Origin: an uncultured Oscillospiraceae bacterium
GTDB lineage: Bacteria; Bacillota; Clostridia; Oscillospirales; Oscillospiraceae
NCBI GenBank assembly: GCA_934569045.1
Contig: CAKTJX010000008.1
Coordinates: forward strand, 8,565 to 72,564
Direction of reading: 5' to 3'
DNA: 64,000 nucleotides
How positions within the stretch are numbered: the stretch's first letter is position 1; the number at the start of each line of letters is the position of its first letter. The translations under genes and the position numbers were made by a program. Positions 23,053 to 32,273 of the stretch are shown here, in pieces. The notes beneath the pieces are model-generated. The model worked only from the letters and a program-made list of their open reading frames with translations, made no database searches and was not told the origin of the DNA.

Positions 23053-24863
23053 AAAATTCGGAAGTACTGTTTCTCGCCATCGGAGGCCTGGAAGCCTCCC
23101 GCCTGGAGCAATCCGAGCTGGCACCCCGGAAGCGGGCAAAGCCCCGACTTCTTCTGACTGCCGCATTGATCGCCCTTACCCTGCTTCTCGTTGGGTGCGC
23201 CGCGGCAATTTACAGCCGCATTCACATCCACTATACGCAGTATGAAGCCCCCACAGCCACAGTCTCCCAGACGGAAGATTCTTCCGAAAAAAACGTTCTG
23301 ACCGACTGCTATCCCCAGACAGTTTGCGAGGGGTACACCATGACAGGCGGTGCCCCCATGGACCGGACCACCCAGAATCTCCGCTATTCCAATGATGTGG
23401 GAAAAACCATATCCTACAGCATTTCCACCAGCCACGCTATCGACGGTGCGCTGGCCCAGCCCAGCGAAACCTCCACCCTCACCGTATCCGGTTGGGAAGC
23501 CACCCGGCAGGTCTCCGGCTACGGCGAGGGCGGCCAGACCATTACCTGGCACAATAAAACGAACGGATACTATGCCAGCCTTTTTACCGACGACGTTTCC
23601 GCAGACATCCAGGCCATGGCCGAAAGTGTCGCCTTTGGTCCCCGGCTTCCCCTCTCCTTCCTCTGCAAGCAGGGAATCCCCTGGGATGTATGGTATCCCC
23701 AGCAGGTCCCGGAGGGCTACAGCATCTCCAGGGTTTCTACCATGGACAGCCTGACCGTCGCCTACAGCAGCAAAGAGCATACAATTACCTACTGCGCATC
23801 CTTCACAAAGGACTTTATGGAGGAATTGAACACACCGCCCCATGACAGCTATGTATGGACGGATGAAACGGTTGCCGGGGAACCGGGCCGGATGATGACC
23901 ACCAGCAGTGGACTGCGCATCCTATACTGGACGAATACCCAAGAGGGCTTCCACGCAATGCTCTCCACACTGGACGAGACGGTGGACATCCTAGCCATAG
24001 CCGCCAGCGTTGCCCCCGGTGCGCCGCTGGAGCTGTCCAACGATTACCTGGGCCCGGATTACTCCATCGAATTACAGCAGGAGCCGGACACCTATATAGG
24101 CTGGGAATCCATTTACCCCCAGGCCGTGCCGGAGGGCTATTCCATCGACTTTGTCAGTAACCGGGCCTACGGGGAGCAGACCGTCCACTACAAAAACGCC
24201 GCCGGAGACTCTATCAGCTACACCTTTTATTACCGCCTGGGCCAGTGGGGCCGGGTCTTTGACGGCATGGGCATCCCCCAGGAAGTGGACATCAACGGCA
24301 GCACGGGCTACCTAAACGGCAATCAGCTGATCTGGGCAGACGAGGCCAAGGGCTACGGCTACGCCCTGCGCGCCAGCGAGGAGGTCGATCTCATTTCCAT
24401 TGCGAAAAGCGTCGGCATAGGGCCGGAGCTGGAATCCAGCGATGCCCCGAACACGGCCAAGGCACTGGAAGAGCTGGGAGACTACAACATTACGGCTCTG
24501 CCCGCCGGGATGGCAGAGGACAGCTTCACCGGAAGTCCCCTGGAGGATGGCGGAGGCTGGTACGCCTATGTGCGCCGATGGTACTATAATAAAGAGACCA
24601 ATCAGGAGCTCTACTTCACCTATGAAACCTATGTCACCGACGCGGACTCCCTGGAAGCCGTCGCCCAGATCACAATGGGAGACACCCCCGCGGAAATGCG
24701 CACCGTCCACGGCTGCACCGGGGCCGCGGCCATCCGTGGAAACCAAGCAAAGGTGGTCTGGATCGAGGGCACCGCCGAAAAGGGCATCAGCTTTGCCCTG
24801 AGCAGCCCGGACTACTCCATTGAGGAGCTGCTTGCCATTGCGGAAAGCGTACAAAAGCAGTAA
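23049..24863 (+). CDS. Membrane-anchored sigma partner with four tandem DUF4367-like repeats
   Basis: A 604-residue protein with a short basic cytoplasmic N-terminus, one membrane helix (about residues 34-55) and a large extracellular part. That part holds four related repeats starting near residues 86, 215, 355 and 478. The first three open with YPQ-x-V-x-EGY, and repeats 2-4 share the strand LYW/LIW/VVW. All four end with a helix such as DILAIAASVAPG, IAKSVGIG or LLAIAESVQ. This resembles DUF4367 domains found at the outer ends of anti-sigma-like proteins. No zinc HxxxCxxC motif is present, so inhibition of sigma would use a different surface. It is translationally coupled to the sigma gene. 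Confidence 0.8.
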   Translation: MKNSEVLFLAIGGLEASRLEQSELAPRKRAKPRLLLTAALIALTLLLVGCAAAIYSRIHIHYTQYEAPTATVSQTEDSSEKNVLTDCYPQTVCEGYTMTGGAPMDRTTQNLRYSNDVGKTISYSISTSHAIDGALAQPSETSTLTVSGWEATRQVSGYGEGGQTITWHNKTNGYYASLFTDDVSADIQAMAESVAFGPRLPLSFLCKQGIPWDVWYPQQVPEGYSISRVSTMDSLTVAYSSKEHTITYCASFTKDFMEELNTPPHDSYVWTDETVAGEPGRMMTTSSGLRILYWTNTQEGFHAMLSTLDETVDILAIAASVAPGAPLELSNDYLGPDYSIELQQEPDTYIGWESIYPQAVPEGYSIDFVSNRAYGEQTVHYKNAAGDSISYTFYYRLGQWGRVFDGMGIPQEVDINGSTGYLNGNQLIWADEAKGYGYALRASEEVDLISIAKSVGIGPELESSDAPNTAKALEELGDYNITALPAGMAEDSFTGSPLEDGGGWYAYVRRWYYNKETNQELYFTYETYVTDADSLEAVAQITMGDTPAEMRTVHGCTGAAAIRGNQAKVVWIEGTAEKGISFALSSPDYSIEELLAIAESVQKQ

Positions 24864-24870
24864 CGGCCGC

Positions 24871-24907
24871 AAGAACCGGGGCTCCCAAAAAGGGAACCCC
24901 GGTTCTT
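24871..24907. terminator. Strong hairpin between converging genes
   Basis: A stem of about 16 bp (AAGAACCGGGGCTCCC with its near-complement) around AAAAA. The T-tail is poor on both strands, but the position suggests bidirectional termination. Confidence 0.6.
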
Positions 24908-24919
24908 GTAGTTCTGGAA

Positions 24920-26272
24920 TTACGCCGCCCGGCGTTCTGCCTTGCGGAAGACCACCGTGAAGGCAATCATCTGGACGATAAAGGTGACAACCCAGGAGAT
25001 GGGATAGGACAGGTACAGGCATTCCTGGGTGTGGTAGGCGGGAATCTGGAAGATGGTGTAAATCCACACAATCCGCATACCGCAGATGCCCAGCACTGTA
25101 ATGATCATAGACAGGAAGGACGCACCCATGCCCCGCAGGACACCGGTGACCACGTCCTGGAGCCCGAACAGGAAGTAGGGCAGAATCGTCACCACCATGC
25201 GGGCCATGCCGATGGAGATGGCCTCCTGGGAGTCCGTAATGTACAGGCCCAGCAGCTGGGGGCCAAAGTAGACCATGGCGAAGCCCGCCACGATGCCCGC
25301 GATCACGGCATAGCCCATGCAGAACCAGGAGATCTTTTTCACCCGGCCATACTGCATTGCACCGCTGTTCTGGCCCACATAATTCACCGCCGTCTGATGG
25401 AAGGCGTTCTCAATAACGTACATAAAGCCCTCCAGGTTGGACACCGCCGCGTTGCCGGACACCGCAACGGCCCCGAAGGAATTCACCGCCGACTGGATCA
25501 CCACATTGGAGGCGGAGAACATGGATGCCTGAATGCCCGCGGGAACGCCGATACGGAGCATCTTCACCAGAGGCTCCCCATAGATGTGCATTTTCTTCAG
25601 CTCCAGCTTGCAGCTGTCCGTCCGGCGGGTCATAACCCAGACAATGGCAACGGCGGACAGGCCCTCCGAAAGAATCGTCGCCAGGGCCACGCCGTCCACA
25701 TTCATGCCCACATAGCGCACAAAGACAATGTTCAGAATCACGTTGAGCACCCCGGCTGCCGTCAGGATGATCAAGGGGCTCTGGGTATCCCCCGCCGCCC
25801 GAACCATGGAGGCGCAGAAATTATAGATCATGTTAAAGGTGATGCCCAGGAAATAAATCTCCATATAGAGCTTGGCAAGGGGCAGCACATCCTCCGGGGT
25901 AGCCATGGCCACCAGAATCTTGCCGGACAGGGCCACGCCCACCACTGTCAGGAACAAGCCGCTGAGGGCCGCCGTGGGCACCGCCGTATGGACGGTGCGG
26001 AACACCGCCTGCTCCTCCCGGCCGCCGATGCCATGGGCCACCGCCACACCGGCACCTACGGAAAGGCCAATAAACAGATTGACAATCAGATTGGTGATGG
26101 CGCCCGTAGAGCCCACCGCCGCCACGGAAATGCTGCCGCAAAACCTGCCCACGACGATCAGATCCGCCGCGTTGAATAAAAGCTGCAAAACGCTCGTCAG
26201 CATGATGGGAATGGCATAGGTCACCAGGGGCCAGGCCAGGGGGCCTGACAGCATATTTCTTTCCTTTTTCAT
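24920..26272 (-). CDS. MATE family efflux transporter
   Basis: A 450-residue MATE exporter with twelve predicted helices in two related halves. The N-terminal MLSGPLAWPLVTYAIPIMLTS and VGRFCGSISVAAVG, and the second-half VSGNAAVSNLEGFMY, are typical of the NorM/DinF-like branch that exports cationic compounds with Na+ or H+. I chose ATG 26272 because GGAGA lies about nine bases upstream. The longer frame to 26326 adds a basic, unconserved extension. The substrate is unknown. It is separated from the next gene by a terminator. Confidence 0.88.
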   Translation of the reverse strand: MKKERNMLSGPLAWPLVTYAIPIMLTSVLQLLFNAADLIVVGRFCGSISVAAVGSTGAITNLIVNLFIGLSVGAGVAVAHGIGGREEQAVFRTVHTAVPTAALSGLFLTVVGVALSGKILVAMATPEDVLPLAKLYMEIYFLGITFNMIYNFCASMVRAAGDTQSPLIILTAAGVLNVILNIVFVRYVGMNVDGVALATILSEGLSAVAIVWVMTRRTDSCKLELKKMHIYGEPLVKMLRIGVPAGIQASMFSASNVVIQSAVNSFGAVAVSGNAAVSNLEGFMYVIENAFHQTAVNYVGQNSGAMQYGRVKKISWFCMGYAVIAGIVAGFAMVYFGPQLLGLYITDSQEAISIGMARMVVTILPYFLFGLQDVVTGVLRGMGASFLSMIITVLGICGMRIVWIYTIFQIPAYHTQECLYLSYPISWVVTFIVQMIAFTVVFRKAERRAA

Positions 26273-26360
26273 AAGATTTCTCCGCTTCTCCTTTACTGCC
26301 TTGCTGAAAACCCGTTCATTATACATCCGTTTTTTTCAATTGTCAAAGTTTCCGGAATAC

Positions 26361-26391
26361 AAAAAAGAGCGCTTTACGGCGCTCTTTTTTA
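26361..26391 (-). terminator. Intrinsic terminator of the SPFH/TPM operon
   Basis: A symmetric AAAAAAGAGCGC/GCGCTCTTTTTT hairpin around TTTACG lies just after the stop of the TPM gene on the minus strand. It could work in both directions. Confidence 0.88.
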
Positions 26392-26400
26392 GGCTCTCTG

Positions 26401-27255
26401 TCAGAATTTCCCCGATCTGCCGGAATGGCTGCCGGAGGAATAGCTTGTGGAAACGCTCCCGGAGCCGCCGGAGCTGCTTTTCTCTGTCTGGCGGGGGGTA
26501 CGGGTTACGGTACGGCGCAGGAAGTGGTCCGACTGCCGGGTCAGACGCATAGAACCGGGCACCACATAGTCATCCGCCTGGTTCTTGGTTCCGGCAGAAT
26601 GCATGGGCACAATCAGCACCACCGCGGTAACCGCCGCGGCAAAGAGCCCCGGCAGGCAGAAGAAGACGATGGTGACAAGCAGGCTGCTCTCTTCCTCCGC
26701 CTGGTCGTTGCGGCTGGCAAGGCCCTCCCCGATGGGGGTCCCGTTCCGGGCTGCCTCCAGGTATTCCTCACAGCAGTTCAAATACTCGTTGAAGCCGCCG
26801 TAATAGTCATTGTCCCGGAAATAGGGCAGAATCCGGTCCTCAATGTAGTCCCGGCCGGCCTCCGTAAAAATCGCATCCGCCCGGTCGCTGTTGAAATCCA
26901 GGTTGAAATCCCGCTCCGCCATGCTGAGCATCAGGGTTGCCCCGGCCTTGTCCGGGCCCCAGCCCAGCTCATAGCTGTCGTAGATATCGATGCAGGCATC
27001 CTCAATGCTGGAAGCCTTGGAGTAGGTGGTATAGTCGTCCACCACGATCAGATACACGCTGAAGCTGTACTCCTGGCTGATCTCCTGGGCCCGGGCTTCC
27101 AGGGCGGCATCCTGGTCAGAGGTCAAAAGGTTTGCGGCATCCGTCATGTGCCGCAGCTTGGCATCGGAGTCATCCTCCGCCGCAAAGACAGCCAGGGGCA
27201 GCGTTACCAGCAGAAGAAGTGTCAGAAGCAAAGGGAGCAAACGTCTTGTCTTCAT
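26401..27255 (-). CDS. TPM-domain membrane protein (YdjH-like)
   Basis: A 284-residue protein with a signal peptide (residues 1-25) and an extracellular TPM domain (about 35-175; HMTDAANLLTSDQDAALEARAQEI, then FSVYLIVVDD). One membrane helix lies near 195-220. The cytoplasmic serine/glycine-rich tail ends in SSGSHSGRSGKF. TPM domains occur in photosystem II maturation proteins and in membrane stress modules. It is the third gene of a leftward operon with a zinc-ribbon protein and an SPFH protein. In Bacillus the same trio follows pspA as ydjG-ydjH-ydjI, where it acts in membrane-stress defence. Confidence 0.85.
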   Translation of the reverse strand: MKTRRLLPLLLTLLLLVTLPLAVFAAEDDSDAKLRHMTDAANLLTSDQDAALEARAQEISQEYSFSVYLIVVDDYTTYSKASSIEDACIDIYDSYELGWGPDKAGATLMLSMAERDFNLDFNSDRADAIFTEAGRDYIEDRILPYFRDNDYYGGFNEYLNCCEEYLEAARNGTPIGEGLASRNDQAEEESSLLVTIVFFCLPGLFAAAVTAVVLIVPMHSAGTKNQADDYVVPGSMRLTRQSDHFLRRTVTRTPRQTEKSSSGGSGSVSTSYSSGSHSGRSGKF

Positions 27256-27267
27256 TTCGATCCCTCC

Positions 27268-28380
27268 TTATAAGAACAGCCAGCCAAGCAGCGCGGAACC
27301 GGCGGCAAAGGCAATACCGAGGTAGGTCCACAGCCGCTTTTTGTCAATGGGCAGATCCCCGATGAGGCGGCCTGTCTGGCCGTTCATGGCGAAGAGGTAA
27401 TTCTTCCCATTCCACTGGGTGGAGAGCAGCCATACGGGCAGCAGCGCGTACTTCACGTCCTTCGGGTGCACCTGAAGATTCTTGCCGGTGGTCACGCAGG
27501 TCTCATAGCCCAGCACCGTATTGCGCACCGCGTTCTCCGCACTGCGTTCACAGCGCAGCCGGGCCCGCTTCATGCTGTCCCCTTTAGACACGTCATACTT
27601 ATCCGCGAAGAAGCCGGGCAGGTAGGCCAGGGAGAAGGGCTTTAAATCCTTGTATTCAAAGGGCTCGATGGCATCCATGTGGCTGTCCGGCATCTTGGTA
27701 GCGCCGTCCACCGGGATCTTCTCAAATTCCAGGGAGCCTTGGCGGTGAACCAGGAAATGGTCCGTCTCTGTGATGATCTCCTCCGCCGTGGTATGGCTGT
27801 GGGAGCGGGTGGCGTCAAAGCGCATATCCGCGTCCACCTTGGCATCAAACAGCCAGAAGGGAACATAAACGCCCTTGACCTCCTGCAAATGGCTGTCGCT
27901 GGCGAAGGCCTTTGGCAGGATGGGCTTGTGGCTGTAGTGCTTCTTCAGCGCCGCCACCGCATCCTCCTTGGTTTTCACGAAGGGGATGATGTAGTCCGGC
28001 TTCCGGGCCCCGGACAGCTGGCCGGGGATCACCGTGGGGTTGCCGCAGTAGGGGCAGGAAGTTGCCGCCGTGGTCTCGTCGCACAGCAGCTCCGCGCCGC
28101 ACTGGGGGCAGGAATAGGCCCGCAGCTTCTGGGCATCGCTCCCCCATTCCCCGCCTGCCTCAGATAGGTCCCAATTTTCCACCGGTGCCTGCCGAGCCTG
28201 CTTTTCCGCCTCCTCAAAGGCTTTTTCCGCGTCTCCCGCCTTCTGGGATTGTAGCGCCTCGATCTCCTCTAGGGTATAGGAGCTGCCGCAGTAGTCGCAT
28301 TCCAGCTTGCCGGAGCTTTCCCCAAAGTGGAGCGGACCGGTACAGGCCGGGCACTTGTAGTTGATGACCGCATTGGCCAT
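27268..28380 (-). CDS. Double zinc-ribbon membrane protein (YdjG-like)
   Basis: A 370-residue protein with two zinc ribbons in the cytoplasmic N-terminus: CPACTGPL plus CDYCGSSY (about residues 10-35), and CPQCGAELLCD plus CPYCGNPT (about 90-115). A beta-rich domain containing VYVPFWLFDAKVDADM and LLPVWLLSTQWNGKNYLFAMNGQTG follows. One membrane helix closes the chain (about 350-370). This layout matches YdjG of Bacillus, a partner of the SPFH protein YdjI. It lies between the SPFH and TPM genes with gaps of 60 and 12 bases. Confidence 0.82.
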   Translation of the reverse strand: MANAVINYKCPACTGPLHFGESSGKLECDYCGSSYTLEEIEALQSQKAGDAEKAFEEAEKQARQAPVENWDLSEAGGEWGSDAQKLRAYSCPQCGAELLCDETTAATSCPYCGNPTVIPGQLSGARKPDYIIPFVKTKEDAVAALKKHYSHKPILPKAFASDSHLQEVKGVYVPFWLFDAKVDADMRFDATRSHSHTTAEEIITETDHFLVHRQGSLEFEKIPVDGATKMPDSHMDAIEPFEYKDLKPFSLAYLPGFFADKYDVSKGDSMKRARLRCERSAENAVRNTVLGYETCVTTGKNLQVHPKDVKYALLPVWLLSTQWNGKNYLFAMNGQTGRLIGDLPIDKKRLWTYLGIAFAAGSALLGWLFL

Positions 28381-28440
28381 AGATTTCTCCCCTTTCTGAA
28401 TGCGCCGGGCAATTCCAGAGCCCGGCGCACAGCCTGTTCC

Positions 28441-29760
28441 TTACAGTACGATATCTTCCTCGGTAAAGGGATCGCCGCATTCCGGGCAGAACTTGGGCGG
28501 ATGCTTGGGGTCCTCCGGTGCCCAGCCGCACTTGGCGCACTTATAGGAGGGCTCTGCGGCGGGCCGCTTTGCCCCGCACTGGGTGCAGAACTTGCCCTTA
28601 TTCACCGCGCCGCAGCTGCAGGTCCAGCCCTCTTCCGGCTTTTTGGCCCCGCACTCCGGGCAGAATTTTCCAGTGGCCTGGCTGCCGCAGCCGGGGCACT
28701 TCCAGCTGTCGGTGTCGGGCTGCTGCTTGGCCGCGGGGGTCTGATAGGCAAAGCCCTGGCCCTGCTGGAACAGGCCCTGCACATTGGCCGCGCCCGCGTT
28801 TCCCGCCATATTCATGCCCGCAAAGGCCATCATGGGGCCTGTGGCCGTATTCTTGGCGGCGGATTCCATGGCGTTGGCGGTGGCATTCACCATATGACCG
28901 GCGGCCACATTGGGATTGCTCAGGAAAGCGGACTGCTGCATGGCCTTCAGCCGCTTCTCGTCCTCTTCAGTGGCGCTGACGGAGGACACGCCGAAGGAGA
29001 CAATCTCCAGGCCCCGCCGCTGCCGCCACTGGGTAGAGAGTACCTCGTTCAGGGCGTTAGCAATATCCATGGTATGCAGGGGCAGCTCCGTATAGCCGAT
29101 GCCCATAGTAGAAATCTTTCCGAAGGCGGGCTGCAGCGCCGTCATGAGCTCGGACTTCAGCATGCTGTCCAGCCGGTCCCGGGTGTAGGCCTCGGTGATG
29201 TTGCCGCAGACATTTTTATAGAAGAGGATGGGGTCGCACACCCGATAGGAGTACTCGCCGAAGCAGCGGATGGAGACCGTGGTGCGGAAGCCAATGTCCT
29301 CATCCACAACCCGGAAGGGCACAGGGGTGGGGGTGCCGTACTTGTTGCCGTAGAGCTCCTTGGTATTGATGTAGTAGACCCGCTGATCCTTGCCGGTATC
29401 CCCGCCGAAGGTAAAGCGTCGGCCGATGGAGGCAAAGGTATCCTTCACGCTCTGGCCCAGAGCGCCGGAGAAGACGCTGGGCTCCGTGGAGGCATCATAG
29501 ACAAATTCACCGGGCTCCGCGCAGATTTCCGCCACCTTGCCCTGATCCACGATCAGCATACACTGGCCGTCCGCCACGGCGATGACAGAGCCGTTGGAGA
29601 TAATATTGTCGCTGCCCTTATTGGAGGAACGGGAGGAGACCCGCTTCTGGCCCTTTACCGCCAGGACTGTCTCCGGCAGCGCGTCACAATAAAAATATTC
29701 CTTCCACTGGTCGGCCAGGACTCCGCCCGCCGCGCCCAGCGCAGCTTTGATAAGACCCAT
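28441..29760 (-). CDS. SPFH/Band 7-like protein with C-terminal zinc ribbons (YdjI-like)
   Basis: A 439-residue cytoplasmic protein. The SPFH-like domain spans about residues 20-290 (FRTTVSIRCFGEYSYRV, then GLEIVSFGVSSV). A glycine/alanine/methionine-rich stretch follows (about 300-355). The end carries several zinc-ribbon pairs: CPGCGSQATGKFCPECG, CSCGAVNKGKFCTQCG and CAKCG plus CPECG. The Bacillus homologue YdjI is annotated as a virion-core-like protein and helps place PspA at damaged membranes. ATG 29760 follows AAGGAGAG, and a promoter lies 66 bases upstream. No pspA/liaH gene is in the window. Confidence 0.88.
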   Translation of the reverse strand: MGLIKAALGAAGGVLADQWKEYFYCDALPETVLAVKGQKRVSSRSSNKGSDNIISNGSVIAVADGQCMLIVDQGKVAEICAEPGEFVYDASTEPSVFSGALGQSVKDTFASIGRRFTFGGDTGKDQRVYYINTKELYGNKYGTPTPVPFRVVDEDIGFRTTVSIRCFGEYSYRVCDPILFYKNVCGNITEAYTRDRLDSMLKSELMTALQPAFGKISTMGIGYTELPLHTMDIANALNEVLSTQWRQRRGLEIVSFGVSSVSATEEDEKRLKAMQQSAFLSNPNVAAGHMVNATANAMESAAKNTATGPMMAFAGMNMAGNAGAANVQGLFQQGQGFAYQTPAAKQQPDTDSWKCPGCGSQATGKFCPECGAKKPEEGWTCSCGAVNKGKFCTQCGAKRPAAEPSYKCAKCGWAPEDPKHPPKFCPECGDPFTEEDIVL

Positions 29761-29825
29761 AGTGATCTCTCCTTCATAATACAAATCATCTGGAAGAAAC
29801 GTGCGCACACGCATTCTTCTAGGCT

Positions 29826-29854
29826 ATTTTACCAAACAGGCAGGTAGAAATCAA
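29826..29854 (-). promoter_or_regulatory. Promoter of the SPFH operon
   Basis: On the minus strand TTGATT (29854-29849), a 17-base spacer, and TAAAAT (29831-29826). This is sigma-A-like, not ECF-like. Confidence 0.65.
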
Positions 29855-29916
29855 GCGTTGTCTATAAAAAACGCAAATTTCTCTCTTTCTTTTCCGGGGC
29901 CCCGGGCCGCAGTGGA

Positions 29917-29945
29917 TTGACATTGCTTTTTCCGCAGAATATAAT
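29917..29945 (+). promoter_or_regulatory. Consensus promoter of the polymerase gene
   Basis: TTGACA at 29917-29922, 17 bases, and TATAAT at 29940-29945. Both hexamers match the consensus. Confidence 0.9.
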
Positions 29946-29978
29946 GGCAGTATGCATTTTATGATTTTGGAGGACTGA

Positions 29979-31160
29979 ATGAACGCTTACTTTTCCGGGA
30001 TTCCCTTTCCCGCCCTTCGCGGGCAGCTCCGCGGCCGCGTGCAGGAAGGGACCGTGCATATTCTGTGGTACCTGGCTGCGCTGGCCCTGATCGCCCCTGT
30101 CTATCTGGGCCATTTTCCGGTTGCCGTCTACGCCGCGTTCCAGGGGATCATCTACGCCACCTCTCTGGCAGCCTACGCCTTTCTCGCCATGAAAATCTAT
30201 TTCTGGGACGAGCACAGCCGGGGGGAGCTTCTGGCGATTACCCAGTGCCTGATTCTGCTGATTCTCGGCACAGCCGTCAGCAAAAACCGCTGCTTTTTAA
30301 GCTCCTTTCTGCTGGCGCTGAGCTGCAAGGGGCTGCCCTTTCCGAAAATCTGCCGGTTCTTTTTCTGGTTCTTTGCGGCGGGGCTGGTGCTGAACCTGCT
30401 GCTGGTGGCCGCGGGGGTGCTGGAGGATGCCGTCACCGTCCGCGGGGAGCTCTGGGGCAACGGCAATCTGCGCCACAGCCTGGGCTTCGGCCACCCAAAC
30501 ACCCTGGGCTTCTGGGGCATGCTGCTGGTCTTCTCCGGACTGCTGAGCTTCTACCGGAGCAGGAAGGATTTCCCCACTGTCCTAGCGCTGCTGGCGGGCA
30601 GCTGTCTGCTCTTCCGCCTGACAGATTCCAAGGCCGCCTTCTTCTCCTCCCTGCTGGCCATTTTTCTGTGTCTGCTGCTGCGTCCCCTTTCCCCGAAGCT
30701 TGCCGGAAAGAAGTGGGTCCGGTTTGGCTGCCCTGCCATGATGCTGCTGATCGTGCTGACATTTTTGACTCTTTGTTTTCTGTACCGGCCGGACAGCGGC
30801 TTCTTCCGGCTGTGCAACCTGGTCCTGTCGGACCGGCTCGGCTACGCGAACCAGGGTATCCACAGCTTCGGCTTCAGCCTCTTCGGGGCCCAGGTGGACT
30901 TCCGGTGGGACCCGGTGGACAGCTTCTATGCCTACGCGCCCATCTGTCTCGGCGTGGTTCCCAGTCTTGTCTATTTCGGCCTGCATCTGTGGAGTATGTA
31001 CCGGGCCGCGGAAAACGGCTGCTGGGGCATCGTGGCCGTTGCCTTTGCGGGCATGCTGTACGGCACTATGGAATATGGCCTGATGAATCCCATTCACCTG
31101 CCGCTTTTCGCCGCCGCGGCGGCCCTCCCCGGTGAATCGGGTCGAAAATCGTCGGTTTGA
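29979..31160 (+). CDS. Wzy/O-antigen-ligase-like polysaccharide polymerase
   Basis: A 393-residue polytopic protein with about ten helices. The loop RHSLGFGHPNTLGFWG around residue 168 is the typical signature of Gram-positive oligosaccharide repeat-unit polymerases. Such enzymes join lipid-linked repeat units on the outer face of the membrane. No other capsule or exopolysaccharide genes are near, and it has its own consensus promoter, so it is an orphan polymerase. The glycan cannot be inferred. It lacks an obvious terminator before prs. Confidence 0.75.
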   Translation: MNAYFSGIPFPALRGQLRGRVQEGTVHILWYLAALALIAPVYLGHFPVAVYAAFQGIIYATSLAAYAFLAMKIYFWDEHSRGELLAITQCLILLILGTAVSKNRCFLSSFLLALSCKGLPFPKICRFFFWFFAAGLVLNLLLVAAGVLEDAVTVRGELWGNGNLRHSLGFGHPNTLGFWGMLLVFSGLLSFYRSRKDFPTVLALLAGSCLLFRLTDSKAAFFSSLLAIFLCLLLRPLSPKLAGKKWVRFGCPAMMLLIVLTFLTLCFLYRPDSGFFRLCNLVLSDRLGYANQGIHSFGFSLFGAQVDFRWDPVDSFYAYAPICLGVVPSLVYFGLHLWSMYRAAENGCWGIVAVAFAGMLYGTMEYGLMNPIHLPLFAAAAALPGESGRKSSV

Positions 31161-31216
31161 CGGAAGCGGGCGAAAACCAATGCTGTTTTTTTGCTGTTTT
31201 TTCATTTGTTTCTCTA

Positions 31217-31246
31217 TTGAAAACCCAGGTAAAGGAATGGTATAAT
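31217..31246 (+). promoter_or_regulatory. Promoter of prs-pth
   Basis: TTGAAA at 31217-31222, an 18-base spacer, and TATAAT at 31241-31246. Confidence 0.65.
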
Positions 31247-31307
31247 ACTTTTGAACTTTGTCCGGGCACCGGATAAAAAAAGAATATATAAGCGAGGTAA
31301 ATCATTG

Positions 31308-32273
31308 ATGATTACGTACGGAGAGAACATCAAGATTTTCTGCGGCAACTCCAACCCGGAATTTGCCAAGAATATCTGCAAGGATCTGGGAGTGGACCTC
31401 GGTAAGGCAGAGGTGAAGACCTTTGCCGACGGCGAGGCTTCTGTCAGCCTGCTGGAGACCGTCCGCGGCGCAGACGTTTTCCTGGTTCAGTCCACCTGCA
31501 AGCCCGTAAACGACCATCTGATGGAACTGCTGGTTATGTGCGATGCCTGCCGCCGTGCTTCCGCCGGCAGAATCACCGCCGTGATCCCCTACTTTGGCTA
31601 CGCCCGTCAGGATCGGAAGGCCAAGAGCCGCGATCCCATCTCCGCCAAGCTGGTTGCCAACATGATCACCGCCGCCGGCGCTGACCGGGTGCTGACCATG
31701 GACCTGCACGCTTCCCAGATTCAGGGCTTCTTCGACATTCCTCTGGATCATCTGCTGGGCAACCCCACCTTTGTTGATTACTACCTCGCAAAGTTCCCCG
31801 AAACCGAGTACAACCATGATGAGTTCGTAGTTGTCTCCCCCGATGTTGGCTCCGTGGGCCGTGCCCGTGCCTTTGCCAGCAAGGTGCACATGGGCCTCGC
31901 CATTGTGGATAAGCGCCGCCAGAAGGCCAATGTCTGCGAAGTCATGAACGTCATCGGTGATGTACGGGGCAAGACCTGCATTCTGTTCGACGACATGGTG
32001 GATACCGCCGGTTCCCTGTGCAACGCCGCCAAGGCCCTGACCGAGATCGGCGGTGCCAAGGAGGTCTACGCCTGCGCGACCCACGGTGTTCTCTCCGGCC
32101 CCGCCTATGACCGCATCGAGGCCAGCCCCATCAAGGAAATGGTCTTCCTGAACACCATTCCCCAGGCCGGCAACACCGCCAGCGGCAAGATCAAGTTCCT
32201 GGATGTTTCCCATGTGTTCGCCCGTGCCATTGAGCACATCCACGGCGGCACCTCCATCGCGGATCTGTTCTGA
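31308..32273 (+). CDS. prs: Ribose-phosphate pyrophosphokinase
   Basis: A 321-residue PRPP synthetase that transfers pyrophosphate from ATP to ribose 5-phosphate for nucleotide, histidine and tryptophan synthesis. Landmarks are FCGNSNPEFAKNICKDLG, FADGEASVSLLETVRG, YFGYARQDRK, MDLHASQIQGFF and the PRPP-binding loop CILFDDMVDTAGSL. I chose ATG 31308 because a GCGAGG site lies ten bases upstream. Its TGA stop shares one base with the ATG of pth, giving tight coupling. Confidence 0.97.
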   Translation: MITYGENIKIFCGNSNPEFAKNICKDLGVDLGKAEVKTFADGEASVSLLETVRGADVFLVQSTCKPVNDHLMELLVMCDACRRASAGRITAVIPYFGYARQDRKAKSRDPISAKLVANMITAAGADRVLTMDLHASQIQGFFDIPLDHLLGNPTFVDYYLAKFPETEYNHDEFVVVSPDVGSVGRARAFASKVHMGLAIVDKRRQKANVCEVMNVIGDVRGKTCILFDDMVDTAGSLCNAAKALTEIGGAKEVYACATHGVLSGPAYDRIEASPIKEMVFLNTIPQAGNTASGKIKFLDVSHVFARAIEHIHGGTSIADLF

